From the NCBI GenBank assembly GCA_016234305.1, contig JACRFM010000033.1:1-23930 (forward strand): a DNA stretch of 23,930 nucleotides. Reading direction: 5' to 3'. How positions within the stretch are numbered: the stretch's first letter is position 1; each line of letters begins with the position of its first letter. Below, in pieces: positions 1 to 8,240 of this stretch. This stretch comes from Candidatus Kerfeldbacteria bacterium. GTDB taxonomy: Bacteria; Patescibacteriota; Patescibacteriia; Veblenbacterales; UBA10138. A model generated the notes under the pieces. It had not been told where the DNA came from. It saw nothing but the letters and a program-made list of their open reading frames with translations, and ran no database searches. The position numbers and the translations under genes were made by a program.

Positions 1-760
1 AAAAATTCAAAACTTCCCTTGTTACTATGTCGGCCTCGTAATCTTCGGTAATCACATGGCCACTGCGCTCTAACCAGATTAATTTTTTATTAACAGACGC
101 TACTTTGTTAAAAACAAAATCAGCCCCCTCGGGTTTGGTAGTAGTATCTTTCTTAGATTGAATTATCAATATTTGGTTATTTAAACCAGTTACTTCTTTA
201 CTAACTAAATTCATAAATCTCTGCGTATCAGCCAAACGGGGAAAAGTAAACCATTCATAAGCAATCCGTTCTGCCACAGCTTCTGGCTTAAACAAATCCC
301 AACGGCTTTTGACACCGGTCTCCAAATTAATTTCCATTTTTTTCATTATCTTACCAGGATAAAATCTTAATAATGGCAATAGTTTGATAAGCGGGTTGTA
401 ATAAAATACGGCCGGCGACAAAATCACCAACTTTCCTACTTTGCCTCTACAGACAGCCAAATGCAAAGCCAGTGTAGCTCCAAAAGACAAGCCCACCACG
501 TCAACAGTCTCATAAGTGCCTAACTCATCTAAGGCTTTATCTATACTCTCCTCATAAGATTGCACAGTGGCTTTTTTAAAGGCAGCTAAATTCGTATTGT
601 GCCCAGCAAGTAATGGCACAGAAACGGTATAACCGCTATCAACTAAAGCTAAAGCTAAACCTTCCATTTCCTGGGTACTGGCAGTAAAGCCGTGAATCAA
701 TAAAACCGCCTTAGGCCCATTCTTTATAAAAAAACCTTCGCCTTTATATTTAGCGCTCAT
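1..760 (-). CDS. Alpha/beta hydrolase, Est30-like carboxylesterase or monoacylglycerol lipase (C-terminal end cut by window edge)
   Basis: I translated this frame directly from the minus strand: it begins at an ATG at 760 and stays open for 253 residues to the window edge. It is a serine hydrolase of the alpha/beta fold, expected to cleave carboxyl esters such as monoacylglycerols or lysolipids in the cytoplasm. The oxyanion segment LLIHGFTAST lies near residues 20-29. The nucleophile elbow GLSFG has Ser92, the acid is Asp205 in SKKDTTTK, and the base is His235 in SGHVITEDYE. Est30-type enzymes are about 250 residues, so only a few C-terminal residues should be missing. The ATG overlaps the TGA of the upstream gene as ATGA, which implies translational coupling. 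It is the last visible gene of a four-gene lipid operon. The family is clear; the natural substrate is not. Confidence 0.85.
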   Translation of the reverse strand, partial: MSAKYKGEGFFIKNGPKAVLLIHGFTASTQEMEGLALALVDSGYTVSVPLLAGHNTNLAAFKKATVQSYEESIDKALDELGTYETVDVVGLSFGATLALHLAVCRGKVGKLVILSPAVFYYNPLIKLLPLLRFYPGKIMKKMEINLETGVKSRWDLFKPEAVAERIAYEWFTFPRLADTQRFMNLVSKEVTGLNNQILIIQSKKDTTTKPEGADFVFNKVASVNKKLIWLERSGHVITEDYEADIVTREVLNF

Positions 761-1752
761 AAAGTTTTTCTAAAATGGTTCACTATTAAGCCAAAAATGT
801 AGTAACTGTAAGGCGGATAACGCAGGGTAAAATGGCCAACTGGCATAGTTTTGAATTCGGCTTCAACATTATATTTTTTATATTCCGCCATCACTTGACG
901 GCTTAAATGATAAGGAAAAGTTAAATCATGCTTGCCGATCATTATAAAATGATTAGGTTTAGTATTGGCAACCCTCTTAATATAAGACATAGGGCTGATA
1001 ATCTCCCAATAATCATGGGCATCAGGCTGGCTGATGTTTTTCTCTAAAGATTTTCTAATATGCTTGGTTGATACCCCCAACCACACAACATCACCAAAAT
1101 AACTGCTCATATGATTAGCAAACAAACTGTTTATGTTCTGGTCATGCGCTTGAGCAATACTGGCAACACATGACCCAATACTACCACCCACAATACCAAT
1201 TCTTTTGTGGCCAGTTTGTTTTAGCCACCGGGCGACTGCCCTAACTTCAATCACGCTCTGCCGCACCGACTGAATGGTCCGCCCAATATTAGCGCTGACC
1301 ATATCATTATTAAATTCCCATCCTTCTTCTCCTCGTTCCTCATGATAAGGCAGGGTCATGCGCACGGCCGTAAAACCTAACTTGGATAAGGCCAAACAAA
1401 GATCTAAATAACTTTTTTCAGCGGCACACCAGTGAGGAATAACGATAACTGCCTTTTGGCTGTTAACACTAAGAAATACTTTAGCATAGCTAATTTTGTT
1501 TACCGCTGCCTGGTGGGGATAAATAATTGGCGCCGGGAACGATAATAATTTACCGTCAAAGGTAAACCTGGGCGGCGTAAAAGCAAAAAATTTATCACTA
1601 CTTTCTAAAACTGTTTGACTATATTTTAGTAAATATTCGTGAGCCGAATTAATTGTTTCATTGGTCAAATAATCCATCCCGTAACTGAACTCACCGGCTG
1701 GTATTTTTTTGTGGTGAATTCGTTCAACCAGGTGAATAATTTTTTTCCACAT
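757..1752 (-). CDS. Alpha/beta hydrolase family protein, ABHD18-like
   Basis: A 331-residue hydrolase without a signal peptide. The visible catalytic layout is IPHWCA at about 105-110 (strand and oxyanion region), nucleophile elbow GGSIG with Ser191, acid Asp276 in IGKHDLTFP, and base His307 in VGHFTLR. A long N-terminal region of about 95 residues precedes the fold, as in ABHD18/DUF2048-type proteins; I assign that relationship by general resemblance only. It starts 12 bp after the acyl-ligase fusion ends and overlaps the next hydrolase by four bases, so it is almost certainly co-transcribed and coupled. In this context an acyl-ester hydrolase that releases fatty acids or trims lipids is plausible, but the substrate is unknown. 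ATG start; no convincing Shine-Dalgarno sequence. Confidence 0.8.
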   Translation of the reverse strand: MWKKIIHLVERIHHKKIPAGEFSYGMDYLTNETINSAHEYLLKYSQTVLESSDKFFAFTPPRFTFDGKLLSFPAPIIYPHQAAVNKISYAKVFLSVNSQKAVIVIPHWCAAEKSYLDLCLALSKLGFTAVRMTLPYHEERGEEGWEFNNDMVSANIGRTIQSVRQSVIEVRAVARWLKQTGHKRIGIVGGSIGSCVASIAQAHDQNINSLFANHMSSYFGDVVWLGVSTKHIRKSLEKNISQPDAHDYWEIISPMSYIKRVANTKPNHFIMIGKHDLTFPYHLSRQVMAEYKKYNVEAEFKTMPVGHFTLRYPPYSYYIFGLIVNHFRKTL

Positions 1753-1764
1753 AATACCAACTGA

Positions 1765-4239
1765 TTAACCTAAACTGCTAATTGCCTGCTTAATTTCTGC
1801 CACAATCTCCATAGTTGTCTCAGTGGTAAAACGCAAGGGCTGGCCAAAAACAACCGTAGCCTTACCACGTTGCATTTTGGCAGTGTCAGGCTGAATAATA
1901 TCGCCCAAACCAATTAATCTAACCGGTACAACTGGCATCTTCAACTCCTGGGCTATTAACCCTATACCGAGCTGATAAGGCAGCTCTTGGCCAGCTCTAG
2001 TCAACCCACCTTCCGGGAAATAAATAATACTTACACCGCGGTCCAGCAGTTTGCCCATGAACTTTATGGCCTGACGGAAACCAGCCTTTTCCGGCAGAAT
2101 AAAAGCATTAAACATAACCGACACATATTCATACATCAAACGGCGCACTATTTTTTTTAGTAGGCCGCCACCGGGTTGAAAAAAGAACTCGTCTCCAGCG
2201 GCGGGTGCAACTTGATAACACTTACCCAGGGGCAAAGCATACAATATGGCCGCCACATCAAAATAGCTCAAATGATTGGAAACATAAATAACCGGCTCCT
2301 TAATTAATTCTAAGTTAGCCATCCCTTTAACCTCCAAATCAACTAAACATTTAAAAAGCCGGCGATGAAAAGTACTATCAATCAAATGCCGCCAAGCGGA
2401 AATTAATTTAGTGTTGGTCCACAATCTAAGATAAGGCTGTTTGGGCGCTTTGGTGCGGCGTTCTATCATACTTCGCAAATCCGCTACCGTTGTGTATTGA
2501 TTAATAGCCGTATCTTCCAGATCTACCCTGAACTCCTGCTCCAAATAATTTACCAACTCTAAACGCGCCAACGAAGTTAACCCCAAATCCACAGCCAGAA
2601 TTGATTGCTCACTAATTTCGGCTATCGGTTTATTAGTAACTTGAGCTATTAGAGTTACCATTTTATCATCCGACCCGCCACGGCCAGCTAATTGACCTGG
2701 CTGTATTAATTGTTTAACTTTAAATTTCTGAATCTTAAACGTGGCGGTCTTGGGAAAATTAAGTTCAGGCCAAATAGTAAAGCTGGTAAGCTGTTGAGTT
2801 TGGTCAAGTTTGGTATTGGCCTCTTGAATAATTTTTTCTGGCGCATAATTACCACTCTCCAAAATAATAACCGCGTGAACCTCTTCACCCGCGCCTCTAT
2901 CTAACCCCACCACACAGGCTTCTTTTACCCCCCTTGTTCTATTAAGAACAATTTCCAGGTCGTCGGGGTAAATATTTACTCCCGCCGGAGTTACGATCAT
3001 TTCCTTGCGCCGCCCTCTTATATAGACATTTCCTGCTGTATCAATTGACCCCAAGTCGCCCGTCTTAAACCACCCGGCTTTATTAAAAGCTTCCTGGGTA
3101 GCCGTCTGGCTTTGATAATACCCACTAAAAACATTCTTGCCTCGGGCCAGAATTTCACCGTTTTCTATAACCAACTCAACCCCTGGAACAACTTTGCCGA
3201 CTGAACCAATTACCGGCTTGTCAATTTCATTAACTGTTAAAATTGGTGAGCATTCGGTCAGCCCATAGCCTTCAATAATTTTAAGGCCCAGGCCTTGCCA
3301 AAACTTGGCTAGCTCTATTTGCAGAGGCGCGCCGCCGCTGACAAAAAACCTAAAATTGCTGCCCAGTTTTTTATTGATCAAATAAAATAGCTTCCTCTTA
3401 AAAGAACTCTGCCAATTGGTTGAAATTTTTAATAATAATTTAAAAATATTAATTAAGTGTAATCTTTCTAACTCGTGCTCAATGCCATTTTTTAAAACCT
3501 GTAATAAGCGAGGTACCAACATAACTACCCAAACATCTTCACTTTCTAAAGCTTCTGTAATGGCTGTGGGTTTAAGGGTTTTTAAATAAATTACAGTTGA
3601 GCCTAAATATAAAGGGGTCAACATTCCACCGGTCTGCTCAAACATGTGCGATAGGGGCAGTAGTGATAAAAAATTATGATTTTCGTCTAATTTTATAGAC
3701 TGATTAACACTAAGTAAATCAGCCACTATGTTCTGATGGGTCAATAATACCCCCTTGGGGTCGCTGGTGGTGCCGGAAGTATATATTATTTCAACGGTTT
3801 GCGAGGGGTTAATTAGTGGAAGGTTTATTTTGGTTTCGCAGCCACCTAAAATATACTCCAAATCTTCAATAATTACTGATTGCTGGTTAGTTAATTTATC
3901 CAGTTTATAGCGGCTTTGGATAATTAGCCTGGCTGACACCAATTCAACTATTTTTTCTACCCTACTTTTTCCGGACATAAAATCAACCGGCACGATTACA
4001 GCACCATTGGCTACGATTCCCCAATAAGCTATTACCCACCAAGGGCTGTTGGGCGCCCAAACAACAATATGGTCCCCGGGTTTAACCCCACGACCTTCAA
4101 AATAACTGGCTGCTTGGAGGGCCAATTTATAAATCTCCTGATATGAATAACTGAATCGTCTAATACCTGTCCGATAAACAATGGCTGTTTTGTCTTGACG
4201 AGCCGGGAATTGTTGCAGCAAATCTAGTAAGGTTTCCAT
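1765..4239 (-). CDS. Trifunctional fusion: AMP-dependent acyl ligase, acyl carrier domain, PlsC-type acyltransferase
   Basis: An 824-residue cytoplasmic or membrane-peripheral protein with three domains. Residues 1-510 are an ANL-superfamily acyl-activating enzyme: P-loop motif YTSGTTSDPKG (153-163), EGYGLTECSP (323-332), KTGDLGS (392-398), RGRRKEMIVTPAG (408-420) and catalytic-lysine motif PKTATFKIQK (496-505, with Phe where Gly is usual). Residues 525-595 are an acyl carrier domain; the phosphopantetheine site is Ser556 in DLGLTSL. Residues 640-824 are a PlsC/LPLAT acyltransferase with NHLSYFD (His656, Asp661) and FPEGGLTRAG (741-750). The enzyme should adenylate a free fatty acid, load it on its own carrier arm and pass it to a lysophospholipid or glycerophosphate. 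E. coli Aas has the acyltransferase first and no carrier inside, so this arrangement differs. The acpS gene lies 12 bp upstream. Confidence 0.9.
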   Translation of the reverse strand: METLLDLLQQFPARQDKTAIVYRTGIRRFSYSYQEIYKLALQAASYFEGRGVKPGDHIVVWAPNSPWWVIAYWGIVANGAVIVPVDFMSGKSRVEKIVELVSARLIIQSRYKLDKLTNQQSVIIEDLEYILGGCETKINLPLINPSQTVEIIYTSGTTSDPKGVLLTHQNIVADLLSVNQSIKLDENHNFLSLLPLSHMFEQTGGMLTPLYLGSTVIYLKTLKPTAITEALESEDVWVVMLVPRLLQVLKNGIEHELERLHLINIFKLLLKISTNWQSSFKRKLFYLINKKLGSNFRFFVSGGAPLQIELAKFWQGLGLKIIEGYGLTECSPILTVNEIDKPVIGSVGKVVPGVELVIENGEILARGKNVFSGYYQSQTATQEAFNKAGWFKTGDLGSIDTAGNVYIRGRRKEMIVTPAGVNIYPDDLEIVLNRTRGVKEACVVGLDRGAGEEVHAVIILESGNYAPEKIIQEANTKLDQTQQLTSFTIWPELNFPKTATFKIQKFKVKQLIQPGQLAGRGGSDDKMVTLIAQVTNKPIAEISEQSILAVDLGLTSLARLELVNYLEQEFRVDLEDTAINQYTTVADLRSMIERRTKAPKQPYLRLWTNTKLISAWRHLIDSTFHRRLFKCLVDLEVKGMANLELIKEPVIYVSNHLSYFDVAAILYALPLGKCYQVAPAAGDEFFFQPGGGLLKKIVRRLMYEYVSVMFNAFILPEKAGFRQAIKFMGKLLDRGVSIIYFPEGGLTRAGQELPYQLGIGLIAQELKMPVVPVRLIGLGDIIQPDTAKMQRGKATVVFGQPLRFTTETTMEIVAEIKQAISSLG

Positions 4240-4251
4240 ATCAATACTATA

Positions 4252-4587
4252 TCAATTATCCTTAATTATAACTACCGCGGCCAAAGCATAGTCGCCATCA
4301 TGAGAAATACTAACGCTAACTAATGAATTATTTGTCAGCGGCTGATAAACTAATTTCGGTTGACCATCTACGTTTTTAGTAATTAATACATCCAACCAAT
4401 TGATTTTTTTACCTAAGGCCTTAAAAAAGGCTTCTTTGGCAGCAAATATTCCAGCCAAGTGCTCTATTCGTGAATCTTCCAATTCATCAATATTAAAAAT
4501 CTTCTCAAGCGCCGCCCGGTCCAAATTTTTAAACTTTGGTATATAGACTAAATCAGTACCAATATTAATATTCATGTTCATATTCAT
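4252..4587 (-). CDS. acpS: Holo-[acyl-carrier-protein] synthase
   Basis: Transfers 4'-phosphopantetheine from coenzyme A to the serine of an acyl carrier domain. Family signatures are visible: GTDLVYIPKF (Mg-binding Asp near the N-terminus), GIFAAKEAFFKALG (the AAKEA helix with the metal-binding Glu) and SVSISHDGDYALAAVV (the SISHD segment). The length, about 111 residues from this start, is normal for the group I trimeric family. The start is uncertain: three in-frame ATGs at 4587, 4581 and 4575 encode a small MNMNMNINI repeat, and a TTG at 4602 would add five residues. I prefer an ATG because family members begin just before the GxD motif. The only carrier domain in the window is in the adjoining fusion, 12 bp downstream, so that is the likely client. 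Confidence 0.9.
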   Translation of the reverse strand: MNMNMNINIGTDLVYIPKFKNLDRAALEKIFNIDELEDSRIEHLAGIFAAKEAFFKALGKKINWLDVLITKNVDGQPKLVYQPLTNNSLVSVSISHDGDYALAAVVIIKDN

Positions 4588-4602
4588 ATTTTTACGAACC
4601 AA

Positions 4603-4884
4603 TCATGTAATCAATTTTAGAGTTAATGGACAAAATTAGTTGCTGAAAATTACCCTTTAGGGCTAATACTAGCTACAGATTTACATCTGTATTACGACAC
4701 AACGAATTTTGTTTAATAAATTGACTAATAGAACCGCTAAAACAAGCTCAAAAAATCGATTAAGACCGCGTAAGTAGCAACTAGAAATGTCCATTATACC
4801 CAATTTTACAATTATAAACCTAAATAAACAATGCCCAAAAGTTACATTTTGGGCATTTTGGCTACAATATTTTAACTAATTTCA
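4603..4884. other. Intergenic region upstream of the lipid operon
   Basis: No convincing gene. On the minus strand a TATAAT-like -10 (4793-4798) could drive acpS with a leader of roughly 200 nt, but I see no good -35 at the right distance. A small hairpin with 6-bp arms ACAGAT/ATCTGT lies at 4674-4689. A 37-codon hydrophobic frame (4681-4794, minus) starts inside the putative -10 and is probably chance. The terminator of the next operon is listed separately. Confidence 0.4.
4831..4856 (-). terminator. Rho-independent terminator-like hairpin after the SDR gene
   Basis: Perfect 10-bp arms (ATGCCCAAAA and TTTTGGGCAT) with a 6-nt loop, about 30 bp past the stop of the short-chain dehydrogenase on the minus strand. 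The tail on the minus strand is T-rich (TGTTTATTTA) and the stem itself ends in A/T tracts. It separates the dehydrogenase pair from the lipid operon. Confidence 0.7.
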
Positions 4885-5700
4885 TTAAGCCTCGGTAGGG
4901 TCAATTTCACTTGGGTCCCAAAGAACCCCGCCTTCCATGCCTCCAGCTGTCACTGCCACTCGGCCGGTAACCTGCCCCGAAACTACACTTGAAGATAGAA
5001 TTACAATTTGATTAGCTATGTCGCTAGCTTCAGCTATTTTTAGTAATGGCCTGGTTAGCAAAGCCCGGGTAACCGCCTGGTGATTAGATTTAAACTTTTC
5101 AGTCATGGGCGACCAAGTCCAACCCGGGGCTACGGCATTAACTCGTCCGTGCGGGGTCAAGCGGGTAATTTCATTTTTTAAACTTAGAGTTAACCCAATC
5201 AAAGCAGCCTTAGCAGCCGCATACTCGCTGTGTCCGGCTTCTCCAAAAACACCGGCAGTGGAACTTACAAAAACAAGTGAAGGGTTGCTGATTTTATTTT
5301 TGGCTATTGACTTAAAAAATTCCCGGGCGGTTAACCAAGCACCAGTTAAATCAGTAGCGATTACTTTGTCCCAACGGGTTTTATCCATAGTCTGAATAGC
5401 CACATCCTCGGCTGGAAAAATACCGGCGTTAGCCACCACTATATCAACTTGACCGAATTTTTTAACAGCTTCATTAAACAAATTAGCTACCTGTGCCTCG
5501 TCGGCGATATCGGCTGAAACTGCCAAAGTCTTCGTACTCGGTGGCAGCTGCTTTAATAATTTTTCAATATCCGCCTTATTTTTACCATAATGCAGAACCA
5601 ATTTAGCTCCCTCCTTGGTAAACACCCGGGCCGTAGCGGCGCCAATGCCGCCAGAAGCCCCGGTAATTAAAACGATTTTATTTTTTAATCCTAAATCCAT
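4885..5700 (-). CDS. Short-chain dehydrogenase/reductase (SDR), FabG-like
   Basis: A 271-residue classical SDR that should catalyse NAD(P)(H)-dependent oxidation or reduction of an alcohol/ketone. The Rossmann motif TGASGGIG is at residues 14-21, the structural NAG motif follows VDIVVANAG near 90, and the catalytic triad is visible as the Ser of FVSSTAG plus YAAAK (Tyr and Lys four apart). The C-terminal AVTAGGMEGG region resembles 3-oxoacyl-ACP reductases and sugar-alcohol dehydrogenases. Residue identity alone does not give the substrate. The ATG lies 41 bp after the glutamate dehydrogenase stop with no terminator between, so the two are probably co-transcribed. A strong hairpin terminator follows. 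No other fatty-acid synthesis genes are visible nearby, so a FabG role in chain elongation is not supported here. Confidence 0.85.
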   Translation of the reverse strand: MDLGLKNKIVLITGASGGIGAATARVFTKEGAKLVLHYGKNKADIEKLLKQLPPSTKTLAVSADIADEAQVANLFNEAVKKFGQVDIVVANAGIFPAEDVAIQTMDKTRWDKVIATDLTGAWLTAREFFKSIAKNKISNPSLVFVSSTAGVFGEAGHSEYAAAKAALIGLTLSLKNEITRLTPHGRVNAVAPGWTWSPMTEKFKSNHQAVTRALLTRPLLKIAEASDIANQIVILSSSVVSGQVTGRVAVTAGGMEGGVLWDPSEIDPTEA

Positions 5701-5741
5701 AATGTTTTCCTGTTTATTTGTGATTAGTTTTGTTTTCCAAT

Positions 5742-6977
5742 TTAATGTTTACCCCGGGCTTCAATCGCCTGGCTGATTTTCTCTAAAGCGACTACATAAG
5801 CGGCCGTACGCAAGTCAATCTTAAGCTGCTCGGCGCGCTGCCAAACCTGCTTAAAAGACTGGGTCATAATTGGTTTTAATTTGGCAAGCACTTCCCCTTC
5901 AGTCCAATAATACTGCTGCAAATTTTGCACTAATTCAAAATAGGAAACCGTCACGCCGCCAGCGTTAGCCAAAACATCCGGCACTACGACAATACCGCGT
6001 TTAGCCAGTTTCACGTCAGCCTCAGGCGTAGTCGGACCATTGGCCATTTCCAAAATAATCCGCGCTTTAATTTTACCGGCGTTGTCTTTAGTAATTTGAT
6101 TCTCCAGAGCCGCTGGCACCAAAACATCCACTGGTAATAACAGCAATTTATCATTACTGATTGCCTGGCTGCCAGGATAACCTTGCAAGCTGCCAGACTC
6201 TTTTTTATATGCTTCCACGGCCGCTACACTTAAACCTTTAGAATTATAAACAGCCGTGCTTGAGTCAGACATGGCTACTACCCTTACGCCAGCTTGCCAC
6301 AATAAAATCGCCATAGTGCCGCCGACATTGCCCATACCTTGAACCGCGGCCGTAAGCTTACGCGGGTTAAGTTTAAGTTTGCTTAATAATTCAGTCAAAA
6401 CATAAAGGCCGCCCCGGGCCGTAGCCGACACGCGCCCTTGCGAACCGCCTAGTCCTAATGGTTTACCAGTAACTACACCCGGAATTTGCCGACCAACTAT
6501 TCGTGCATATTCATCCATAAACCAACCCATAACCTCTGGATTGGTGTTCACATCCGGTGCCAGGATATCTTTGTCTGGACCAATAAAAGGCGCTAATTGA
6601 CGAGCAAAAACCCTGGTCAATTTTTCTAATTCACTCTTGGATAATTTTTTAGGGTCAACTGTAATGCCACCCTTAGCCCCGCCCAAAGGAAGGCCCACGA
6701 CAGCACACTTGATGGCCATCCAAAAACCCAAGGCTTTTACCTCGTCTAAATTAGTTTTAGGGTGATAACGCAAACCTCCCTTATAAGGACCACGGGCCGA
6801 GGAATATTGCACGCGATAACCTTCAAAAACTTTAACCTCGCCATTGTCCATCACCACTGGCAAAGAAAACTGCAGTGAGCGTTCGGGTTTGGTTAATTGC
6901 TCAATTACAGCTGCTGACAGTTTTGCCAAACCAGCGGCTTTTCTAAGTTGTTCTAAGGCATTATTGAAAACAGACAT
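5742..6977 (-). CDS. gdhA: Glutamate dehydrogenase (Glu/Leu/Phe/Val dehydrogenase family)
   Basis: A 411-residue hexameric-type amino-acid dehydrogenase that interconverts glutamate with 2-oxoglutarate and ammonium using NAD(P). The substrate domain contains YKGGLRYHP and the catalytic-lysine segment PLGGAKGGITVDP, followed by PDVNTNPEVMGWFMDEY. The dinucleotide-binding domain starts near VQGMGNVGG. The length matches bacterial GDHs of the 410-420 class. I cannot decide NAD versus NADP preference from the sequence. A clear promoter sits about 37 bp upstream of the ATG, so it starts a transcription unit with the SDR downstream. The gene links nitrogen to central carbon metabolism; it is an unusual possession if the host is a minimal Patescibacteria cell. 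Confidence 0.93.
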   Translation of the reverse strand: MSVFNNALEQLRKAAGLAKLSAAVIEQLTKPERSLQFSLPVVMDNGEVKVFEGYRVQYSSARGPYKGGLRYHPKTNLDEVKALGFWMAIKCAVVGLPLGGAKGGITVDPKKLSKSELEKLTRVFARQLAPFIGPDKDILAPDVNTNPEVMGWFMDEYARIVGRQIPGVVTGKPLGLGGSQGRVSATARGGLYVLTELLSKLKLNPRKLTAAVQGMGNVGGTMAILLWQAGVRVVAMSDSSTAVYNSKGLSVAAVEAYKKESGSLQGYPGSQAISNDKLLLLPVDVLVPAALENQITKDNAGKIKARIILEMANGPTTPEADVKLAKRGIVVVPDVLANAGGVTVSYFELVQNLQQYYWTEGEVLAKLKPIMTQSFKQVWQRAEQLKIDLRTAAYVVALEKISQAIEARGKH

Positions 6978-6989
6978 AGGATAATTAAT

Positions 6990-7190
6990 GTTTAAATATC
7001 AAAATGTAAAATGAATATATAAAACCCTAATGTTAAGTTCAAATGACAAAGCTCAAATATCAAATCAATGACTAAATGACAAATAAATAAATTTGGATTT
7101 TAGATTTTGGATTTGATTTGACATTTGGATTTTGAAATTTGAAAATTATTTTTTGTCATTTTACATTTTGATTTTTACATTTTAAATTAT
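6990..7190. repeat. AT-rich imperfect inverted repeat between trxB and gdhA
   Basis: The spacer is built from reiterated short words such as CAAAT, ATTTG and TTTTGGATTT. A perfect 16-bp inverted repeat TCAAAATGTAAAATGA occurs at 6999-7014 and reversed at 7156-7171, with more imperfect pairing inside. The whole could fold into a long AT-rich hairpin. A second spacer with similar texture lies at 23569-23700. Confidence 0.6.
7014..7042 (-). promoter_or_regulatory. Sigma-70-type promoter for the glutamate dehydrogenase operon
   Basis: On the minus strand TTGAAC (7042-7037) is followed by exactly 17 nt and TATATT (7019-7014). The predicted start, around 7007, leaves a leader of about 30 nt before the ATG at 6977. 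The -10 overlaps one arm of the flanking inverted repeat. Confidence 0.65.
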
Positions 7191-7229
7191 TTCAACTGTT
7201 AAAACTGGTGACTATTTAAAATTACAACA

Positions 7230-8237
7230 CTAATTATCTACCTTCGGTTTAATGGCAACTAACGGTTTAGCTACTCCCCAATCAATATTAACCCCGCGAA
7301 AACCCCTGGTTTTTTGTAAATATTCATAAGCCTTAAGCGCCGCCGTCGCCCCCCAGCCGGCCGAAATCACTATTTGTTTATAAGAGATAGTGGTAATGTC
7401 GCCGGCGGCCAAAATACCCGGCTGCGAGGTTTCCGCGTCAGGTGATATTTTAATTTGTTTACGATTATCCAGTTCCACTAACCCTTCAATCAATTTGGAA
7501 TTAACCACATAACCAACTTCAATAAATATTCCGTCAACTTTTACCGAACGCTCGGTTGAATCATTAATATTTTGCACCACCACTTCCTGAACCCGCGCCT
7601 CGCCTTTAATTTCTTTAACCGTGCTGTTTAAGACTACCTCAATCTGGGGCTGTCTCAGTTGTTCCACTAAAACCGCCTCGGCCTTAAAATCACCAGAGCG
7701 ATGAATTAAATAAACCCGCGGGCAAATCTTGGCAAAAAGCAAAGCCGCGTCAACAGCTGAATTGCCGCCGCCCACCACGGCTACAATTTTACCCTTAAAC
7801 AAAGGCCCGTCACAGGTGGCGCAATAACTGACTCCCCGGCCGCCTAACTCTTTTTCACCCGGCACGTCTAAATGACGGTGAGTTAAACCATAAGCTAAAA
7901 TAACCGAATACCCCACGTATTTCACAGTATTAGTGGCCACCACAAAAATTAACTTTCCCTCCGCGTCAATCTCCTTAGTCACTGACAAAACCTCACCAGT
8001 CAAAATAGTAGTACCAAATTTTTCCGCCTGCTCTTTAAATTTATTCATTAATTCCGGACCAGACACAAAACCGACGCCGGGATAGTTTTCAATTTCATCG
8101 GTCGTGGCCGCCTGGCCGCCAATATCTTGAGTAAGGAGAAGTGTTTTCATGGCCCGGCGGCTGGCATAAATAGCAGCGGTTAAGCCAGCCGCCCCGCCGC
8201 CCACTATAATGGTATCAAAAATGTTATTTGGTTCCAT
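7230..8237 (-). CDS. trxB: Thioredoxin reductase-like FAD-dependent NAD(P)H:disulfide oxidoreductase
   Basis: A 335-residue low-molecular-weight TrxR-type flavoprotein that should reduce the thioredoxin encoded immediately upstream. FAD-binding GGGAAGLTAA lies at residues 13-22, the redox-active dithiol is CATC in YCATCDGPLF, the NAD(P) Rossmann motif is VVGGGNSAVDAA, and the second FAD motif is GILAAGDIT. The phosphate-clamp motif, normally HRRxxxRA in NADPH-specific enzymes, reads HRSGDFKA here, so the electron donor may not be NADPH. Only 3 bp separate it from the trxA stop, placing it third in the operon regulator-trxA-trxB. The assignment as TrxB rather than a ferredoxin- or NADH-linked relative rests on the neighbour. 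Confidence 0.9.
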   Translation of the reverse strand: MEPNNIFDTIIVGGGAAGLTAAIYASRRAMKTLLLTQDIGGQAATTDEIENYPGVGFVSGPELMNKFKEQAEKFGTTILTGEVLSVTKEIDAEGKLIFVVATNTVKYVGYSVILAYGLTHRHLDVPGEKELGGRGVSYCATCDGPLFKGKIVAVVGGGNSAVDAALLFAKICPRVYLIHRSGDFKAEAVLVEQLRQPQIEVVLNSTVKEIKGEARVQEVVVQNINDSTERSVKVDGIFIEVGYVVNSKLIEGLVELDNRKQIKISPDAETSQPGILAAGDITTISYKQIVISAGWGATAALKAYEYLQKTRGFRGVNIDWGVAKPLVAIKPKVDN

Positions 8238-8240
8238 AAA

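Noticed and set aside
4681..4794. A 37-codon hydrophobic minus-strand frame upstream of acpS
   Set aside because: Its ATG lies inside the putative TATAAT, it has no ribosome-binding site and no family resemblance.
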